Shown: positions 30,602-41,662, counted from the first letter of the stretch. The stretch: 64,000 bases of DNA from Acinetobacter sp. UBA801 (GCA_002296655.1 DBIN01000008.1:1-64000), one strand, 5' to 3'. The notes: generated by a model not told the origin, from the letters alone. Numbers and translations: made by a program.

Positions 30602-31528
30602 TCATTTAACGTAAGTCAACCAGTGTGCATATTTGTCATTCTTACCTTGAACTGCATCAAAGAAAGTTTTTTGAATTTCAGTGGTAATTGGGCCACGTGA
30701 ACCACAACCAATCACACGGTCATCATATTCACGAATTGGGGTGACTTCCGCTGCTGTACCTGTAAAGAAGGCTTCATCGGCAATGTAGAATTCATCACGT
30801 GTAATACGGCGTTCAACCACCTCATAACCCAAGTCTTTAGCAATGGTGATCACTGTTTGACGCGTAATACCATCTAAAGCACCGCCTGCGATGTCTGGTG
30901 TGTGTAAAACGCCATCTCTAATTAAGAATACGTTTTCACCAGAACCTTGGCATACATAACCTTGTGGGTCCATCAACATGGCTTCATCATAGCCTGCTTG
31001 CGCGACTTCTTGGTGTGCAAGAATAGACAAGGTGTAGTTACCTGAAGCTTTGGCTTTACACATAGTCACGTTTGGATGATGGTGCGTAAATGATGAAGTT
31101 TTAACGCGAATGCCTTTAGCCATTGCCTCTTCACCCAAGTATGCCCCCCAACCCCAAGCCGCAACCGCAGCATGAATGGTGTTATTGGTTGCAGCAATAC
31201 CCAGTTTTTCAGAACCAATCCAGATTAAAGGGCGTAAATAGCACGATGAAAGTTTGTTTTCACGTACCACATCAATTTGCGCCTGTTCTAGAGCTGCTTG
31301 ATCAAATGGTACTTTCATTTGATAGATTTTTGCAGAGTTTAACAAACGCTTAGTATGGTCCTGAAGACGGAAAATCGCAGTTCCGTTTGGCGTTTCATAA
31401 GCGCGGACACCCTCAAACACACCCATACTGTAGTGTAAGGTATGCGTTAAGACGTGAATTTTTGCATCACGCCAGTCAACCAATTGTCCATCTTGCCAAA
31501 TAAAACCATCACGATCAGCCAAATTCAT
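30602..31528 (-). CDS. ilvE: Branched-chain amino acid aminotransferase
   Basis: This 308-residue fold-type IV PLP enzyme performs the last step of leucine, isoleucine and valine synthesis. It shows HTLHYSMGVFEGVRAYE (about 27-43), the PLP-lysine segment CKAKASGNY (Lys about 160) and GSGENVFLI, EVTPIREYDDR. I chose ATG 31528, with GGAG upstream. It follows glnE by about 35 bases and may share its transcript. In A. baumannii ilvE bounds the outer-core locus; here pilus genes lie beyond it. Confidence 0.95.
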   Translation of the reverse strand: MNLADRDGFIWQDGQLVDWRDAKIHVLTHTLHYSMGVFEGVRAYETPNGTAIFRLQDHTKRLLNSAKIYQMKVPFDQAALEQAQIDVVRENKLSSCYLRPLIWIGSEKLGIAATNNTIHAAVAAWGWGAYLGEEAMAKGIRVKTSSFTHHHPNVTMCKAKASGNYTLSILAHQEVAQAGYDEAMLMDPQGYVCQGSGENVFLIRDGVLHTPDIAGGALDGITRQTVITIAKDLGYEVVERRITRDEFYIADEAFFTGTAAEVTPIREYDDRVIGCGSRGPITTEIQKTFFDAVQGKNDKYAHWLTYVK

Positions 31529-31562
31529 GGCACACACTCCAAATGTTTATACAATAGTCATT

Positions 31563-34307
31563 TTAATCCAACGCAGACATTGCAGTCGGATCAATTAATC
31601 TTTGCCATAACTTGCAAACGACCTCACGGGTATCGTACCAGTCCGCAGCATTGACTTGCATGGATTGATTTGCAAGGGCTAAGCGGTGGCTTTCGGCTCG
31701 TTCACGGAGATAAGCTTGAATCAATGCTGTCGCATCGTCGCTGGATAAGCAACCTGTTTTTGCGGCATCTTCAAGGATTCTTACGTTGTCGGAATAATGG
31801 GCGAGATCAGGATTCGACCCACTCCAGGCTAATACCGCATACTGTGCCATAAATTCGATATCAACGATACCACCTGCATCCTGTTTTAAATGAAAAATTC
31901 CATCTTTTTTTTGCTCTTTAGATGAACCCAAATGATCTTTCATTTTTTGACGCATTTTCAGCACTTCGCTGCGGACATAAGCTTCGTCACGCGGCTGGGT
32001 TAAAATCTTACAACGCAACACTTCAAACTTGTCACGTAAATCTTGATCTCCCGCAATACTGCGCGCACGCACCAAAGCCTGATGCTCCCACAGCCATGCA
32101 CTTTTCAGTTGATATTGCTCAAAGGCCCGTAAACTGGTCACCAATAAACCCGCATCTCCCGAAGGACGTAAACGGGTATCGACATCATAAACGCGACCAT
32201 CTAAAGTTTGCGTGGTCATTAAAGATACAAATTTACGCGCTACCCGCATGGCAAATTCAAAGCCACTGATGGGTTTAATACCATCAGTATCGGCCTGTTC
32301 ATCCATGTTGTGAATAAAAACTACATCTAAATCTGAGCCGTAACCCAGTTCAATGCCACCCACTTTGCCATAACCAATAATGGCAAAAGCGTTATGCTCT
32401 AAACCACAACGCTGCCCTTCACTGTCTAGTGGATAACCATGCTTTTTGACAATCATTTGATAGGCTAGTTGCAGGGCTGCATTTGCGGTCACTTCGGCAA
32501 TATCAGTTAAAGCATCTGACACTTTCATTAAGTGACTTTCTGCTAGTACATCGCTCGCTGCAACGGTCAATACGTTGGATTTTTTGAATAAACGTAGCAC
32601 CCGCATGAGGTCTTCGACTTCATCCAGTTCAATGCGCAACAATTGTTGGCGCAAAGAATCTTCCAAATCGCTGCGTTTTGGCAATTCAAAATCCATAGAC
32701 AAAAACTCATCTAGCAACACAGGATATTGCGTCAATTCTTCACAAATCCATGGGCTGACCGTGGCCATTTTCACCAAGCGTTGTAAAGCGCCCTTACTCT
32801 CAATCAACATGACCAAATACACGGAACGACGCAGTACAGATTCAACCAATGGCATTAAACGCATTAGCGCCATCTGTGGGTTTTCCGACTGTAACACCGC
32901 CTCAATCAGGTGTGGCCAAAAGGTTTTTAAACGCTGCAAAGCTTTGGCGGTGAGTTTTTTAGTGGCATGTCCATACCAGAACTCATGCACTAAATTTTTC
33001 GCTTGGTCGTCCAATACCGCATCGAGCTGTTTTTCTAGCTGACTGTAATTTTCCAGCAAAGAATCGGGTTCATTTTCTTTAATTAAATGTTCAAACTGAT
33101 AAATGACTTTGGCACGTTTTTCATTTAGGGTCTGCATAAAGCTATCCCAATCGGCAAAGCCCAAAGTATCGCTAATGCGTGCACGTAACTCAGGTTCGGT
33201 TGGTAAAGCTTGGCTTTGCTGATCATTCAAGGCTTGAATGGCATGTTCAACTCGGCGTAGGAATAAATAAGCATCTTCCAAATCAAGTACGGCTTGCGGT
33301 TCTAGCAATTCGGCTTCGCCCAAATGGCGCAAACTCACCAAACACTGGCGATCTTGTAATTCTAGTTTTGAACCACCGTAAATTAGCTGAAAAACCTGCA
33401 CAATAAATTCAACTTCACGAATTCCACCTGCGCCCAATTTAATATTGTCTTCGATATTACGGCGCTGCACTTCGCGTTCAATCATAGCTTTCATTTCGCG
33501 CATAGCTTCGAAGGCGGTGTAATCGACATACTTGCGGAATACGAAAGGTCGGGTCATTTGCAGTAATTCATGACCTTCTTGCCCGCCTGTGATAATACGT
33601 GCCTTAATCCAAGCATAGCGTTCCCATTCACGTCCATGCTGACTTAAATATTTTTCCAATGCCACGTGGCTAATTGCCAATGCTGAACCATCGCCCCACG
33701 GACGTAAACGCATATCGACACGAAAAACAAAACCATCGGCGGTGATATGATCTAATAGATAGATCAGTTTTTGTCCCCATAAGATGCAGAATTGCTGCAC
33801 TTCAATACACTTGCGTCCATTGGTTTCACCTTGTTCATCAAAGGCAAAAATCAGGTCGATGTCGCTGGATAAATTCAATTCCTGCGCACCATGCTTGCCC
33901 ATGGCGACCACAATCAGGTCTTGGACTTTGCCGTTATATCCCATCGGTTCGCCATGCTTGGCAACCAACGGAATCCGCGCAAAATCTTTGGCAACTTGCA
34001 CACAAATATCGGCAAAGTCTGAAAGTTCCTGCGTCAACGTCACCACATCGGTGAGTTGGTTGGCATCTTGCCAAATCCAGCGAAACATTAAACGCGCGCG
34101 TAAAATTCGCAGGGTTTTCATCCACAAGGTTTCATCTTGAATGTCTTGTAAAGTCGAAATTACCAGTTGATGAATATAGTCTGCGCTCAGCGGTTTTAGA
34201 AATTGGTCAATTGCATAATCCTGCTGTAACAGGCTTTCGTGATTTGCCAAGACTTGTTCTGCATATTGACTGGCATGTAACGTTTTTTGCAATTGTTCCG
34301 CATTCAT
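31563..34307 (-). CDS. glnE: Bifunctional glutamine synthetase adenylyltransferase/deadenylase
   Basis: This 914-residue enzyme switches glutamine synthetase on and off according to nitrogen status. The N-terminal deadenylylating nucleotidyltransferase domain has NLSSDIDLIFAFDE (about 157). The C-terminal adenylylating domain has GYGSDLDVVFIHN (about 655), with a matching helical bundle after each. The length is normal for the family. It lies about 175 bases downstream of fabI, beyond the fabI terminator. Confidence 0.96.
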   Translation of the reverse strand: MNAEQLQKTLHASQYAEQVLANHESLLQQDYAIDQFLKPLSADYIHQLVISTLQDIQDETLWMKTLRILRARLMFRWIWQDANQLTDVVTLTQELSDFADICVQVAKDFARIPLVAKHGEPMGYNGKVQDLIVVAMGKHGAQELNLSSDIDLIFAFDEQGETNGRKCIEVQQFCILWGQKLIYLLDHITADGFVFRVDMRLRPWGDGSALAISHVALEKYLSQHGREWERYAWIKARIITGGQEGHELLQMTRPFVFRKYVDYTAFEAMREMKAMIEREVQRRNIEDNIKLGAGGIREVEFIVQVFQLIYGGSKLELQDRQCLVSLRHLGEAELLEPQAVLDLEDAYLFLRRVEHAIQALNDQQSQALPTEPELRARISDTLGFADWDSFMQTLNEKRAKVIYQFEHLIKENEPDSLLENYSQLEKQLDAVLDDQAKNLVHEFWYGHATKKLTAKALQRLKTFWPHLIEAVLQSENPQMALMRLMPLVESVLRRSVYLVMLIESKGALQRLVKMATVSPWICEELTQYPVLLDEFLSMDFELPKRSDLEDSLRQQLLRIELDEVEDLMRVLRLFKKSNVLTVAASDVLAESHLMKVSDALTDIAEVTANAALQLAYQMIVKKHGYPLDSEGQRCGLEHNAFAIIGYGKVGGIELGYGSDLDVVFIHNMDEQADTDGIKPISGFEFAMRVARKFVSLMTTQTLDGRVYDVDTRLRPSGDAGLLVTSLRAFEQYQLKSAWLWEHQALVRARSIAGDQDLRDKFEVLRCKILTQPRDEAYVRSEVLKMRQKMKDHLGSSKEQKKDGIFHLKQDAGGIVDIEFMAQYAVLAWSGSNPDLAHYSDNVRILEDAAKTGCLSSDDATALIQAYLRERAESHRLALANQSMQVNAADWYDTREVVCKLWQRLIDPTAMSALD

Positions 34308-34435
34308 TTTTAAGACCTAAAACCCAGTTTTATTTTGAAATATTGTCAACTCATCTATTTATAGCAGCAGATGCGCCAAAGAAGAAAATAAAATTACAGC
34401 AATCTGCAAAATACCTCTTGCTTAAAATGCAGCGA

Positions 34436-34463
34436 TAAAAAAACCGAAGTCTAAACTTCGGTT
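34436..34463 (-). terminator. Intrinsic terminator after fabI
   Basis: AACCGAAGT / ACTTCGGTT stem with a 4-base loop; the minus strand continues into a T-run. Confidence 0.85.
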
Positions 34464-34483
34464 CTATCTGCTTGATGCAATGC

Positions 34484-35290
34484 TTATTCAGCATCTAGCA
34501 TTAATTCTGCACTCATACCCACGGTGTTAAAACCTGCATCGACATACAGAATTTCACCGGTAATACCATTGGCCCATGGTGAGCAGAGGAATAGTGCAGC
34601 ATTACCGACATCTTCAATGGTCACGTTGCGTTTTAAAGGTGCAACTTTTTCATTCAGGTCTAACATTTTACGAAACGATTTAATACCTGAAGCTGCAAGC
34701 GTACGAATTGGTCCTGCAGAAATTGCATTTACACGAATACCTTCAGCACCCAAACTTGAAGCCAAGTAACGTACACCCGCTTCTAAAGATGCTTTTGCCA
34801 TACCCATGACGTTGTAGTTTGGCATCACGCGCTCAGAACCTTGATACGTCAAAGTCAATAAGCAACCTTGGCGTGCTTGTAATAATGGTTTTGCAGCACG
34901 TGCCATCGCAATAAAGCTATAAGCACTAATATCATGCGCAACTTTGAAACCATCACGATCTGTAACATCGGTAAAGTCACCGTCTAAAGTATGCGCAGGT
35001 GCAAAACCAATCGAGTGAACCAAACCATCCAAACCATCCCAGTGCTTTGCCAAGTCAGCAAAAGCTTGCTCAATTTCTGCATCTACACCTACATCGCAAG
35101 GCAATACAATGCTTGAGCCAAATTGTGCAGCGAAGTCATCAACACGTTTTTTGAGTTTTTCATTCGGATAAGTAAATGCTAATTCTGCACCTTCACGATG
35201 CAATGCTTCTGCAATACCAAATGCGATAGATAATTTACTTGCAATACCAGCAATTAAAAAACGCTTACCCGCCAAAAGACCTTGTGCCAT
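34484..35290 (-). CDS. fabI: Enoyl-[acyl-carrier-protein] reductase (NADH)
   Basis: This 268-residue enzyme reduces trans-2-enoyl-ACP in fatty-acid elongation. It starts [20 protein letters not shown], the FabI nucleotide-binding pattern, and has the Tyr-x6-Lys active site at about 157 (YNVMGMAK). [12 protein letters not shown] follows, typical of the triclosan-sensitive FabI class. It has its own upstream region and terminator. Confidence 0.96.
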   Translation of the reverse strand: MAQGLLAGKRFLIAGIASKLSIAFGIAEALHREGAELAFTYPNEKLKKRVDDFAAQFGSSIVLPCDVGVDAEIEQAFADLAKHWDGLDGLVHSIGFAPAHTLDGDFTDVTDRDGFKVAHDISAYSFIAMARAAKPLLQARQGCLLTLTYQGSERVMPNYNVMGMAKASLEAGVRYLASSLGAEGIRVNAISAGPIRTLAASGIKSFRKMLDLNEKVAPLKRNVTIEDVGNAALFLCSPWANGITGEILYVDAGFNTVGMSAELMLDAE

Positions 35291-35470
35291 GTGAAACTCA
35301 CCTTGATATATTTCGCAGTATCATGCCAATTCTGAACGCATAGTGAAATTGCATAATGCGACTTTTTTTGCAGATTATGTAAAAACTCAATGGCGTTTCA
35401 ATTGAGTGGTAGATGAAATCACAGGATTGATCTGCAAGTGGTGACGTACAATCTTAGTTAAAAACCTGCC

Positions 35471-36472
35471 CTACCACTTGGCATAATGCTGTTCAAGCAA
35501 GCCGTATTCGTTTAACAAAATAATTTCGGTGCCATTTTGTTGAATAGTACCGCTAATTTTGGCTTGCCATTGGCTAAACTGACTGCCGACTAGACGCAAA
35601 TTCAAGTTTTCATAACGGCGCCAACCAGTACTAACAGTTAAATTCAAGCGATGATCCAGTGAACGAATACTCCACGAACCATCATCTTCAAGTTGGAATA
35701 ACACATCTGTTAATGGATACAGCACCCCATTAATCCACAAACAGTTTTCATTGCCAAAACTTTCATTCACTCCAGACGCCAGATTCAAGCCTACACGACG
35801 GTTTTCGGTATCCCAGAAGTTACACGACAACCAAAACCATGCCGTTTCAGGACGTAAAAACCCGCAGGTGTCATCTAAAGAAGCAAAGGTGCGCTCATGG
35901 AATTGAATGGTTTGTCCGGTTTTATTGACAAAATAGCCTTCACAGCCGAGCGTGGTCAGTTTTTGGGTGTAAGTCCAACCATTAATACCCGTTGGGCTAC
36001 ACATACTCAGCGGGTCTGTGCCTGCACAAAATATCCGCGCACTGAGTTTTATTTCACCGTATTTGGTCACGCGGATATAACGCACACCATTGGCATGTTG
36101 AATTTCAATTTGAAATGGCGATTTTTCAAAAAAACTTTGATTAAATAACGGTTGCTCATCTAAAACAGTATTACGCGATAATAAATTAATCGCATTCCAT
36201 TCCTGTACTTCTCCCGTCATGTGATTATAAATATAGACAAAACCGTGCCCTGCCCAAGCAATATCGGCAATCGCAAGCCCAATGGTATAGTGTTCGTGTT
36301 GAATACTACAAAATTTAAACTTTTTATATTTTAATCGCTTACGCCAACCTGACAATACCTCACCATACGGTGATTTATATTGGTAAGCCTGATAATCAAT
36401 TTTTTTGGGAAGTTCACTAAAGCGTCCATAATGCGGTTGTCCATTCGCCTGAATTAAATCCATTGAAGACAT
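35471..36472 (-). CDS. DUF2804 family protein
   Basis: This 333-residue protein has no signal peptide or membrane helix. The pattern FSELPKKIDYQAYQY, KRLKYKKFKFCSI, YTIGLAIADIAW and the W/G-rich middle match DUF2804, a lipocalin-like beta-rich family of unknown function found in Acinetobacter and Pseudomonas. No catalytic motif is evident. It lies between fabI and the DUF1543 gene without clear operon signals. Confidence 0.8.
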   Translation of the reverse strand: MSSMDLIQANGQPHYGRFSELPKKIDYQAYQYKSPYGEVLSGWRKRLKYKKFKFCSIQHEHYTIGLAIADIAWAGHGFVYIYNHMTGEVQEWNAINLLSRNTVLDEQPLFNQSFFEKSPFQIEIQHANGVRYIRVTKYGEIKLSARIFCAGTDPLSMCSPTGINGWTYTQKLTTLGCEGYFVNKTGQTIQFHERTFASLDDTCGFLRPETAWFWLSCNFWDTENRRVGLNLASGVNESFGNENCLWINGVLYPLTDVLFQLEDDGSWSIRSLDHRLNLTVSTGWRRYENLNLRLVGSQFSQWQAKISGTIQQNGTEIILLNEYGLLEQHYAKW

Positions 36473-36664
36473 TCCCTGTTGTCTAAAAACAATTCATCTT
36501 TGGTCGTATTATGCCTACAAATGCATGTACAAAAAACCCGCAGCTTATGATTTTGTTCAAAAAACTATAAAAACATAGATTGTTTTACCATTTTAAGGCC
36601 TGAGCGCTTACTAAATATACAAAACATAAATTAATCTATTTCTGCCTCAATATTCTGAATACTT

Positions 36665-37186
36665 TTAAGCATCAGCCTTCAAAGTCAGATAGGTATTTTC
36701 CCAGCGATTGCCTGAAAATGACCCTTCAACCAATTGCACATAGCGACCATGCACCTGATCTATCGCAATACAATCATCCACTTCTAATACCCGATCGGTA
36801 TGTTGTTTTTGCCAGTGCTGAGCAAAATAGGCTTTACCACGCTGTTTTGCCACCATTGGGTTTTGCGCCACCACCAAAACATAACGATGTAACTCACCAA
36901 ACTCTCGCGGATCATATCCACCTAAATTAATTAAATACAGTCGGTTTTCTACCTGATTCGGCTGCGCATCGGTAAATTTTAAATAGTAAGATTTGCCTTC
37001 AAACGCAACACCATTAATTTGCGCCCATGCATCAATATGCAAACCTTTCGGCTCTGCAAACCAAGCCTGCTTAAGTTGCGGATAGATCTGTTCCAAAGAA
37101 TCGCCTACTGCAAGTACCACATCATGCACTTCGGTATTGGCTCGCGCATGACACCCACCTAACATCACGATAAATAAACTGGGCAT
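36665..37186 (-). CDS. DUF1543 family protein
   Basis: A 173-residue protein. The N-terminus MPSLFIVMLGGCHARANTE, then VHDVVLAVGDS, is the hallmark of DUF1543. The hydrophobic start is a core strand, not a signal peptide. A second half repeats the theme with YLINLGGYDPREFGELHRYVL. The function of this small cytoplasmic family is not established. ATG 37186 follows AGGAG by 7 bases. The gene stands alone. Confidence 0.82.
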   Translation of the reverse strand: MPSLFIVMLGGCHARANTEVHDVVLAVGDSLEQIYPQLKQAWFAEPKGLHIDAWAQINGVAFEGKSYYLKFTDAQPNQVENRLYLINLGGYDPREFGELHRYVLVVAQNPMVAKQRGKAYFAQHWQKQHTDRVLEVDDCIAIDQVHGRYVQLVEGSFSGNRWENTYLTLKADA

Positions 37187-37284
37187 ATCCGGCTCCTACG
37201 CAAATATCCTAAGCTTGATGGCTTTTAGGGTTGATGATTTTTAAGCTTGATCATTTAAAGTAGCGAGAATTTTTTAATTCTCCA

Positions 37285-37320
37285 AATAAAAAATCGTGCC
37301 GAATTGCTTCAGCACGATTG
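37285..37320 (-). terminator. Intrinsic terminator after trpB
   Basis: AATCGTGC / GCACGATT stem; the minus strand continues into TTTTTTATTTGG. About 40 bases past the trpB stop. Confidence 0.8.
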
Positions 37321-37360
37321 AATTGAAATACAGCATGCTTTATTTCAAGCAGCTTGCGAT

Positions 37361-38605
37361 TTACATATCCACCATTTCCACGCCATCAATGCGGGCAACA
37401 GTCATTAGGTCCTTATCACCACGACCTGAAACGGTTGCAATAATAATTTGGTCTTTATCCATCGTTGGTGCAAGCTTGCTCACATAAGCCATAGCATGCG
37501 AGCTTTCCAAAGCAGGAATAATCCCTTCAATACGGGTTAAATCACGGAAACCTTGCAAGGCTTCTTGGTCATTGATTGGCACATAATTAACACGGTGCAT
37601 ATCTTTCAGGAAGCTGTGCTCTGGCCCTACCCCTGGATAATCCAGACCTGCAGAAATAGAGTGGGTTTCGATGATCTGACCTTGTGCATCCGACATTAAA
37701 TAAGTACGGTTGCCGTGTAATACGCCTACGTGTCCTGCATTCAATGGTGCAGAGTGTTTGCCTGTTTCAATGCCCAAACCTGCAGCTTCGACACCGTACA
37801 TTTTCACTTCGGCATCGTTCAGGAATGGATAGAACAAGCCCATCGCATTGGAACCACCACCAACACACGCCACAAGTGCGTCAGGTAAACGACCTGCCTG
37901 CTCCTGAATTTGACGACGTGCTTCACGACCAATAATTGACTGGAAATCACGTACCAATTGTGGATATGGGTGTGGGCCAGCGACTGTACCAATCACGTAA
38001 TATGTAGAGTCAACATTGGTGACCCAGTCACGCATGGCTTCGTTCATGGCATCTTTTAAGGTTTTTGAGCCACTTTCTACAGGTACAACAGTTGCACCAA
38101 GTAAACGCATACGGTACACGTTCATGGCCTGACGCTTGACGTCTTCTGCACCCATGAACACCACACATTCCAAGCCTAAACGAGCGGCAATGGTCGCGGT
38201 TGCTACACCGTGCTGACCGGCACCTGTTTCGGCAATAATGCGTTTTTTGCCAGACAGTTTTGCCAACAGTGCCTGACCAATGGTGTTATTCACTTTATGT
38301 GAGCCAGTATGGTTCAAATCTTCACGTTTTAAGTAAATTTGCGCCCCCCCCAACTCTTTTGACCATCGCTCAGCATAATACAAAGGACTAGGACGACCTA
38401 CATAGTAGGCGAGATCGCGGTCGAATTCTGCCAAAAACTGCGGATCATCTTTCATGCGGAAATACAATTTTTCTAAATCTTGTAAAGCCGCCATCAGCGT
38501 TTCTGACACAAAACGTCCGCCATGGATACCAAAATGCCCTTTTGCATCTGGGAATTGGGTATAGTCAATCACTGAGTTATTGTGATTTGTACTTTGCTGA
38601 TCCAC
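37361..38605 (-). CDS. trpB: Tryptophan synthase beta chain
   Basis: This 414-residue PLP enzyme joins indole and serine to make tryptophan, paired with TrpA. The PLP lysine is in [10 protein letters not shown] (about 101), the phosphate loop is [10 protein letters not shown] (about 245) and the C-terminal SGRGDKD motif is present. The N-terminal 15 residues are longer than usual. Its ATG lies inside trpF, overlapping by 29 bases, so the two are coupled. trpA is not visible in the window, which is unusual. Confidence 0.96.
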   Translation of the reverse strand: MDQQSTNHNNSVIDYTQFPDAKGHFGIHGGRFVSETLMAALQDLEKLYFRMKDDPQFLAEFDRDLAYYVGRPSPLYYAERWSKELGGAQIYLKREDLNHTGSHKVNNTIGQALLAKLSGKKRIIAETGAGQHGVATATIAARLGLECVVFMGAEDVKRQAMNVYRMRLLGATVVPVESGSKTLKDAMNEAMRDWVTNVDSTYYVIGTVAGPHPYPQLVRDFQSIIGREARRQIQEQAGRLPDALVACVGGGSNAMGLFYPFLNDAEVKMYGVEAAGLGIETGKHSAPLNAGHVGVLHGNRTYLMSDAQGQIIETHSISAGLDYPGVGPEHSFLKDMHRVNYVPINDQEALQGFRDLTRIEGIIPALESSHAMAYVSKLAPTMDKDQIIIATVSGRGDKDLMTVARIDGVEMVDM

Positions 38606-39230
38606 GTTGGACTCCTTGCATGAAGTTTTCTATGAGTTGTTGGTCTTTAATACCTTTTGCAGACTCAACTCCGCCACTGACATCAACGGCATAGGCTTGA
38701 GTCGTCTGAATTGCATCTTCAATATTTTCAGGGTTTAAACCACCCGCCAAAATTAAAGGAATATCGAGTTTGGGGAATTTTGACCAGTCAAAACTGTGTC
38801 CTGTTCCACCTTTGAGTTCAGGATGCCACGCGTCTAATAATACTGCGCTTGCACCTGCTTGTTGATAGCTTTTTATCGCATCTAACACATTTAAATCAGG
38901 TTTGACCTGAATGGCTTTGTACCATCGACGTCCAACTTGCTGTGCTATTTGCTGACATTGCAAGGGTGTTTCATCACCATGAAATTGCAGAATATCTAAA
39001 GGTACTTGTTTCAGTACAGCGGCTATTTCTTCTGCCGTTGCATTGACAAATAAACCAACCACTTGCACATAAGCGGGAATGTGTTGCAGCAAGCCTTGTG
39101 CTTGCTCAATGCTCACATTGCGTGGACTTGGAGGATAAAACACCAAGCCAATTGCATCTGCACCCGCATGCACAACACTGTTTATATCTTGAATTCGCGT
39201 GATTCCGCAAATTTTGGCACGGGTACGCAT
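38577..39230 (-). CDS. trpF: Phosphoribosylanthranilate isomerase
   Basis: A 217-residue TIM barrel that isomerises phosphoribosylanthranilate to CdRP in tryptophan synthesis. [11 protein letters not shown] (catalytic Cys about 8), [18 protein letters not shown] and the C-terminal AVDVSGGVE (catalytic Asp) are all visible. The last 29 bases overlap trpB. The order trpF-trpB is common in gammaproteobacteria that split the trp operon. Confidence 0.96.
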   Translation of the reverse strand: MRTRAKICGITRIQDINSVVHAGADAIGLVFYPPSPRNVSIEQAQGLLQHIPAYVQVVGLFVNATAEEIAAVLKQVPLDILQFHGDETPLQCQQIAQQVGRRWYKAIQVKPDLNVLDAIKSYQQAGASAVLLDAWHPELKGGTGHSFDWSKFPKLDIPLILAGGLNPENIEDAIQTTQAYAVDVSGGVESAKGIKDQQLIENFMQGVQRGSAKYKSQ

Positions 39231-39424
39231 CGTTTTGGACTCTAATCCTGATTTTCAATCTTCATTTTGCTGATCTTGCTGTGCGTGACTTTTAAATTGT
39301 CTGTTCACACTCACAGAATCAGATATTGGGGCGAATCATTGTAATGCAATTTTAAGGGGTTGAGTGAAGTTCAGGCGGATTATTCTGCATTTCCGTTGTT
39401 TAAATGGCATACAGACTTTATACT

Positions 39425-39640
39425 TCGCGCAAATGCAACGAGTTCTAGCTTTGAGCTTTAGGGAAGTTGGTGAAAGTCCAACACTGCCCCCGCAACGGTA
39501 ACCATGAAACGTATATCAATTTAAATCTTATGATTTACACCACTGTATGAACAATATGGGAAGGTGGATATATAGCGAAGCAATCATAAATTAGAAGATG
39601 CTTGGCACATTGAAGTCCGGAGACCTGCTTGTTGTGCCCT
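39425..39640 (+). promoter_or_regulatory. Cobalamin riboswitch
   Basis: The leader has the conserved cobalamin-aptamer elements: AGTTGGTGAAAGTCCAACAC at about 39474, then TGCCCCCGCAACGGTAA, later GGGAAGG at about 39558, and the B12 box GTCCGGAGACCTGC at about 39615. It lies directly upstream of a BtuB-type receptor gene. Cobalamin binding normally reduces expression of such uptake genes. A short CATTCAC / GTGAATG hairpin follows at about 39650-39667, next to the ribosome site, and may be part of the expression platform. Confidence 0.9.
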
Positions 39641-39682
39641 TAACTCAATCATTCACGTGGGGTGAATGTATGGAGCAAAGTC

Positions 39683-41566
39683 ATGTCTACTCTTTTTCAG
39701 CCTACTGCTTTAGTGGGCGCAATTGCGCTTGCAATGGGTTTTTCAACTTCAGTTTTTGCTGCAGAATCGCAAGATCAGCGTGTGGTGAATGCTGCTTTAG
39801 ATACGCTTGTTGTTACGGCAACTCGTTCTGAAGAAAAAATTGGTAATGTGCCTGCGCGGATTAATATTATTGAGCCAAAAATTTTGGAACAGTCGCCAAT
39901 TGCTGAATTACCTCATTTGCTTATGAGTGATGCATCTATTGATATGATGCAATATGGTGGGTATGGTCAAACGGCTTCAATTTTTACTAGAGGGACAAAC
40001 TCAACTCATACTTTAGTACTTCGCGATGGGGTTCGCCTCAATACAGGGTCTGCTGGCTCTGCCTCCCTTTCATTTATTGATACTACCGACATTAAACAAA
40101 TTGAAGTACTCAAAGGTCCTGCGTCTGTTCTTTATGGTACAGATGCTATTGGTGGTGTCGTGCAACTCATTTCAAAGACTCCTGAAAAAACAAGTGCTTT
40201 TATTACAGGAGAAATAGGTGAAAATAATACTTATAAAGCTGTTTTAGGTGCTGACTTGGCTGAAAATGGTTTTTATGCACAAGTTCGTGGTCAGCATTTA
40301 GAATCAGACGGCACTCAAGTTACCGATTTTAAAAATTCGAATGCTAAAACCGGTGCCTATGATCAAGAAGGCTTTAGTGCAAAATTTGGTATTGAACAAA
40401 AGCAATATGCTGCATCTATAGACTATTCACAAAATGAAGGCACTTCAGTCTATACAGATGGTATTTTCAACCCTTCTTATACTCAATTACTAGATTTAAT
40501 CAATAAGTCCCAAGACTTTAAAAACGAAATCATTAATTTAAAAGGTCGTATAAATATCAACGATACAATTTCAGTCAATGCTCGTGTATCGCAGTTTAAA
40601 GATAACCTTTCTCAAAATGAAACTGCTGATTTTATTCATAATAAAACACAAGAAGCAGAATTATATTCTAAATGGCAATTTACCCCTCATCAAAATATGA
40701 TGGCTGGTGTGTCACATCGAAATACTAAAACTGATTTACTTTCGCTAGGTTGGAATACAGTTCAATATGATAAAGATGCTAGTAGCACAGGATATTTTAT
40801 CCAGCATCAATATCAGAACAATCATTTGAATACTCAGGTGGGTCTTCGTGTTGAGGATAATGAAGCTTTTGGTACACATACCGTAGGTCAGGTTGCAGCA
40901 CGATATCAAATTCTCCCAGCCACAAGTATTTATACCAATATTGGAACAGCTTTCCGTGCTCCAACAAATAATGATCTTTATGCGATTGGTTGGGGAGCAA
41001 ATCCTGAACTCAAACCAGAAGAAAGCATTTCTTATGAAATTGGTCTAGATCAAAAAATTACAGATAGTCTTACAGTGGGATTATCTGCGTATCGTAACGA
41101 AGTTAAAGACTTAATTACTTATATAACTGATCCAGTAACATATAAAGGTCAATTATTAAATGTTAAAAAAGCGACTTTTACTGGTGGTGAGTTCAATTTA
41201 AACTGGGCACAAGATGATTTAGTTTTAGATCTTTCTTATGCTTATGTTCAGCCAAAAGATAAAAGCAATGATACAGATTTAAGCCGTCGACCACGTCAAA
41301 GTTTGACACTCACTACAGGTTTACAAAACGAGATGTATGGTATTAGTGCATCACTTTCAGCTAAATCTAGACCTAAAAATAGCACTATATCAGGATATGC
41401 CACTGTTGATGTAAATGCATTCTGGAATGTAAATCCTAACGTTAAATTATTCACGAATATTCAGAATATTGGTGATGTTGAATACAAAACGACATCCTAT
41501 GGTAGCGGATACTATTATGTGAATGGTGGCCGCCTAGCTTCAGCAGGCGTAACTTTCCGCTACTAA
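39683..41566 (+). CDS. btuB: TonB-dependent cobalamin receptor (BtuB-like)
   Basis: This 627-residue outer-membrane receptor has a signal peptide (about 1-26), a TonB box DTLVVTA (about 40-46), a plug domain with VLKGPASVLYGTDAIGGVV (about 141) and a 22-strand barrel ending in GVTFRY with a terminal aromatic residue. The riboswitch upstream identifies the ligand as cobalamin or a close relative. ATG 39683 has GGAG 8 bases upstream; a GTG seven codons earlier lacks such a site and would precede the signal peptide. Confidence 0.9.
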   Translation: MSTLFQPTALVGAIALAMGFSTSVFAAESQDQRVVNAALDTLVVTATRSEEKIGNVPARINIIEPKILEQSPIAELPHLLMSDASIDMMQYGGYGQTASIFTRGTNSTHTLVLRDGVRLNTGSAGSASLSFIDTTDIKQIEVLKGPASVLYGTDAIGGVVQLISKTPEKTSAFITGEIGENNTYKAVLGADLAENGFYAQVRGQHLESDGTQVTDFKNSNAKTGAYDQEGFSAKFGIEQKQYAASIDYSQNEGTSVYTDGIFNPSYTQLLDLINKSQDFKNEIINLKGRININDTISVNARVSQFKDNLSQNETADFIHNKTQEAELYSKWQFTPHQNMMAGVSHRNTKTDLLSLGWNTVQYDKDASSTGYFIQHQYQNNHLNTQVGLRVEDNEAFGTHTVGQVAARYQILPATSIYTNIGTAFRAPTNNDLYAIGWGANPELKPEESISYEIGLDQKITDSLTVGLSAYRNEVKDLITYITDPVTYKGQLLNVKKATFTGGEFNLNWAQDDLVLDLSYAYVQPKDKSNDTDLSRRPRQSLTLTTGLQNEMYGISASLSAKSRPKNSTISGYATVDVNAFWNVNPNVKLFTNIQNIGDVEYKTTSYGSGYYYVNGGRLASAGVTFRY

Positions 41567-41607
41567 AACCCGCATAACAACAAAAACTTTAAAACAGCGC
41601 AGTTTAT

Positions 41608-41640
41608 GGATAATGTAATGACCGACATTATCCTTTTTTT
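41608..41640 (+). terminator. Intrinsic terminator after btuB
   Basis: GGATAATGT / ACATTATCC stem followed by eight Ts. The adenosyltransferase gene starts 20 bases later, so some read-through or an additional promoter is needed for it. Confidence 0.85.
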
Positions 41641-41662
41641 CATTTCAACCTAAGGAAAAGTT

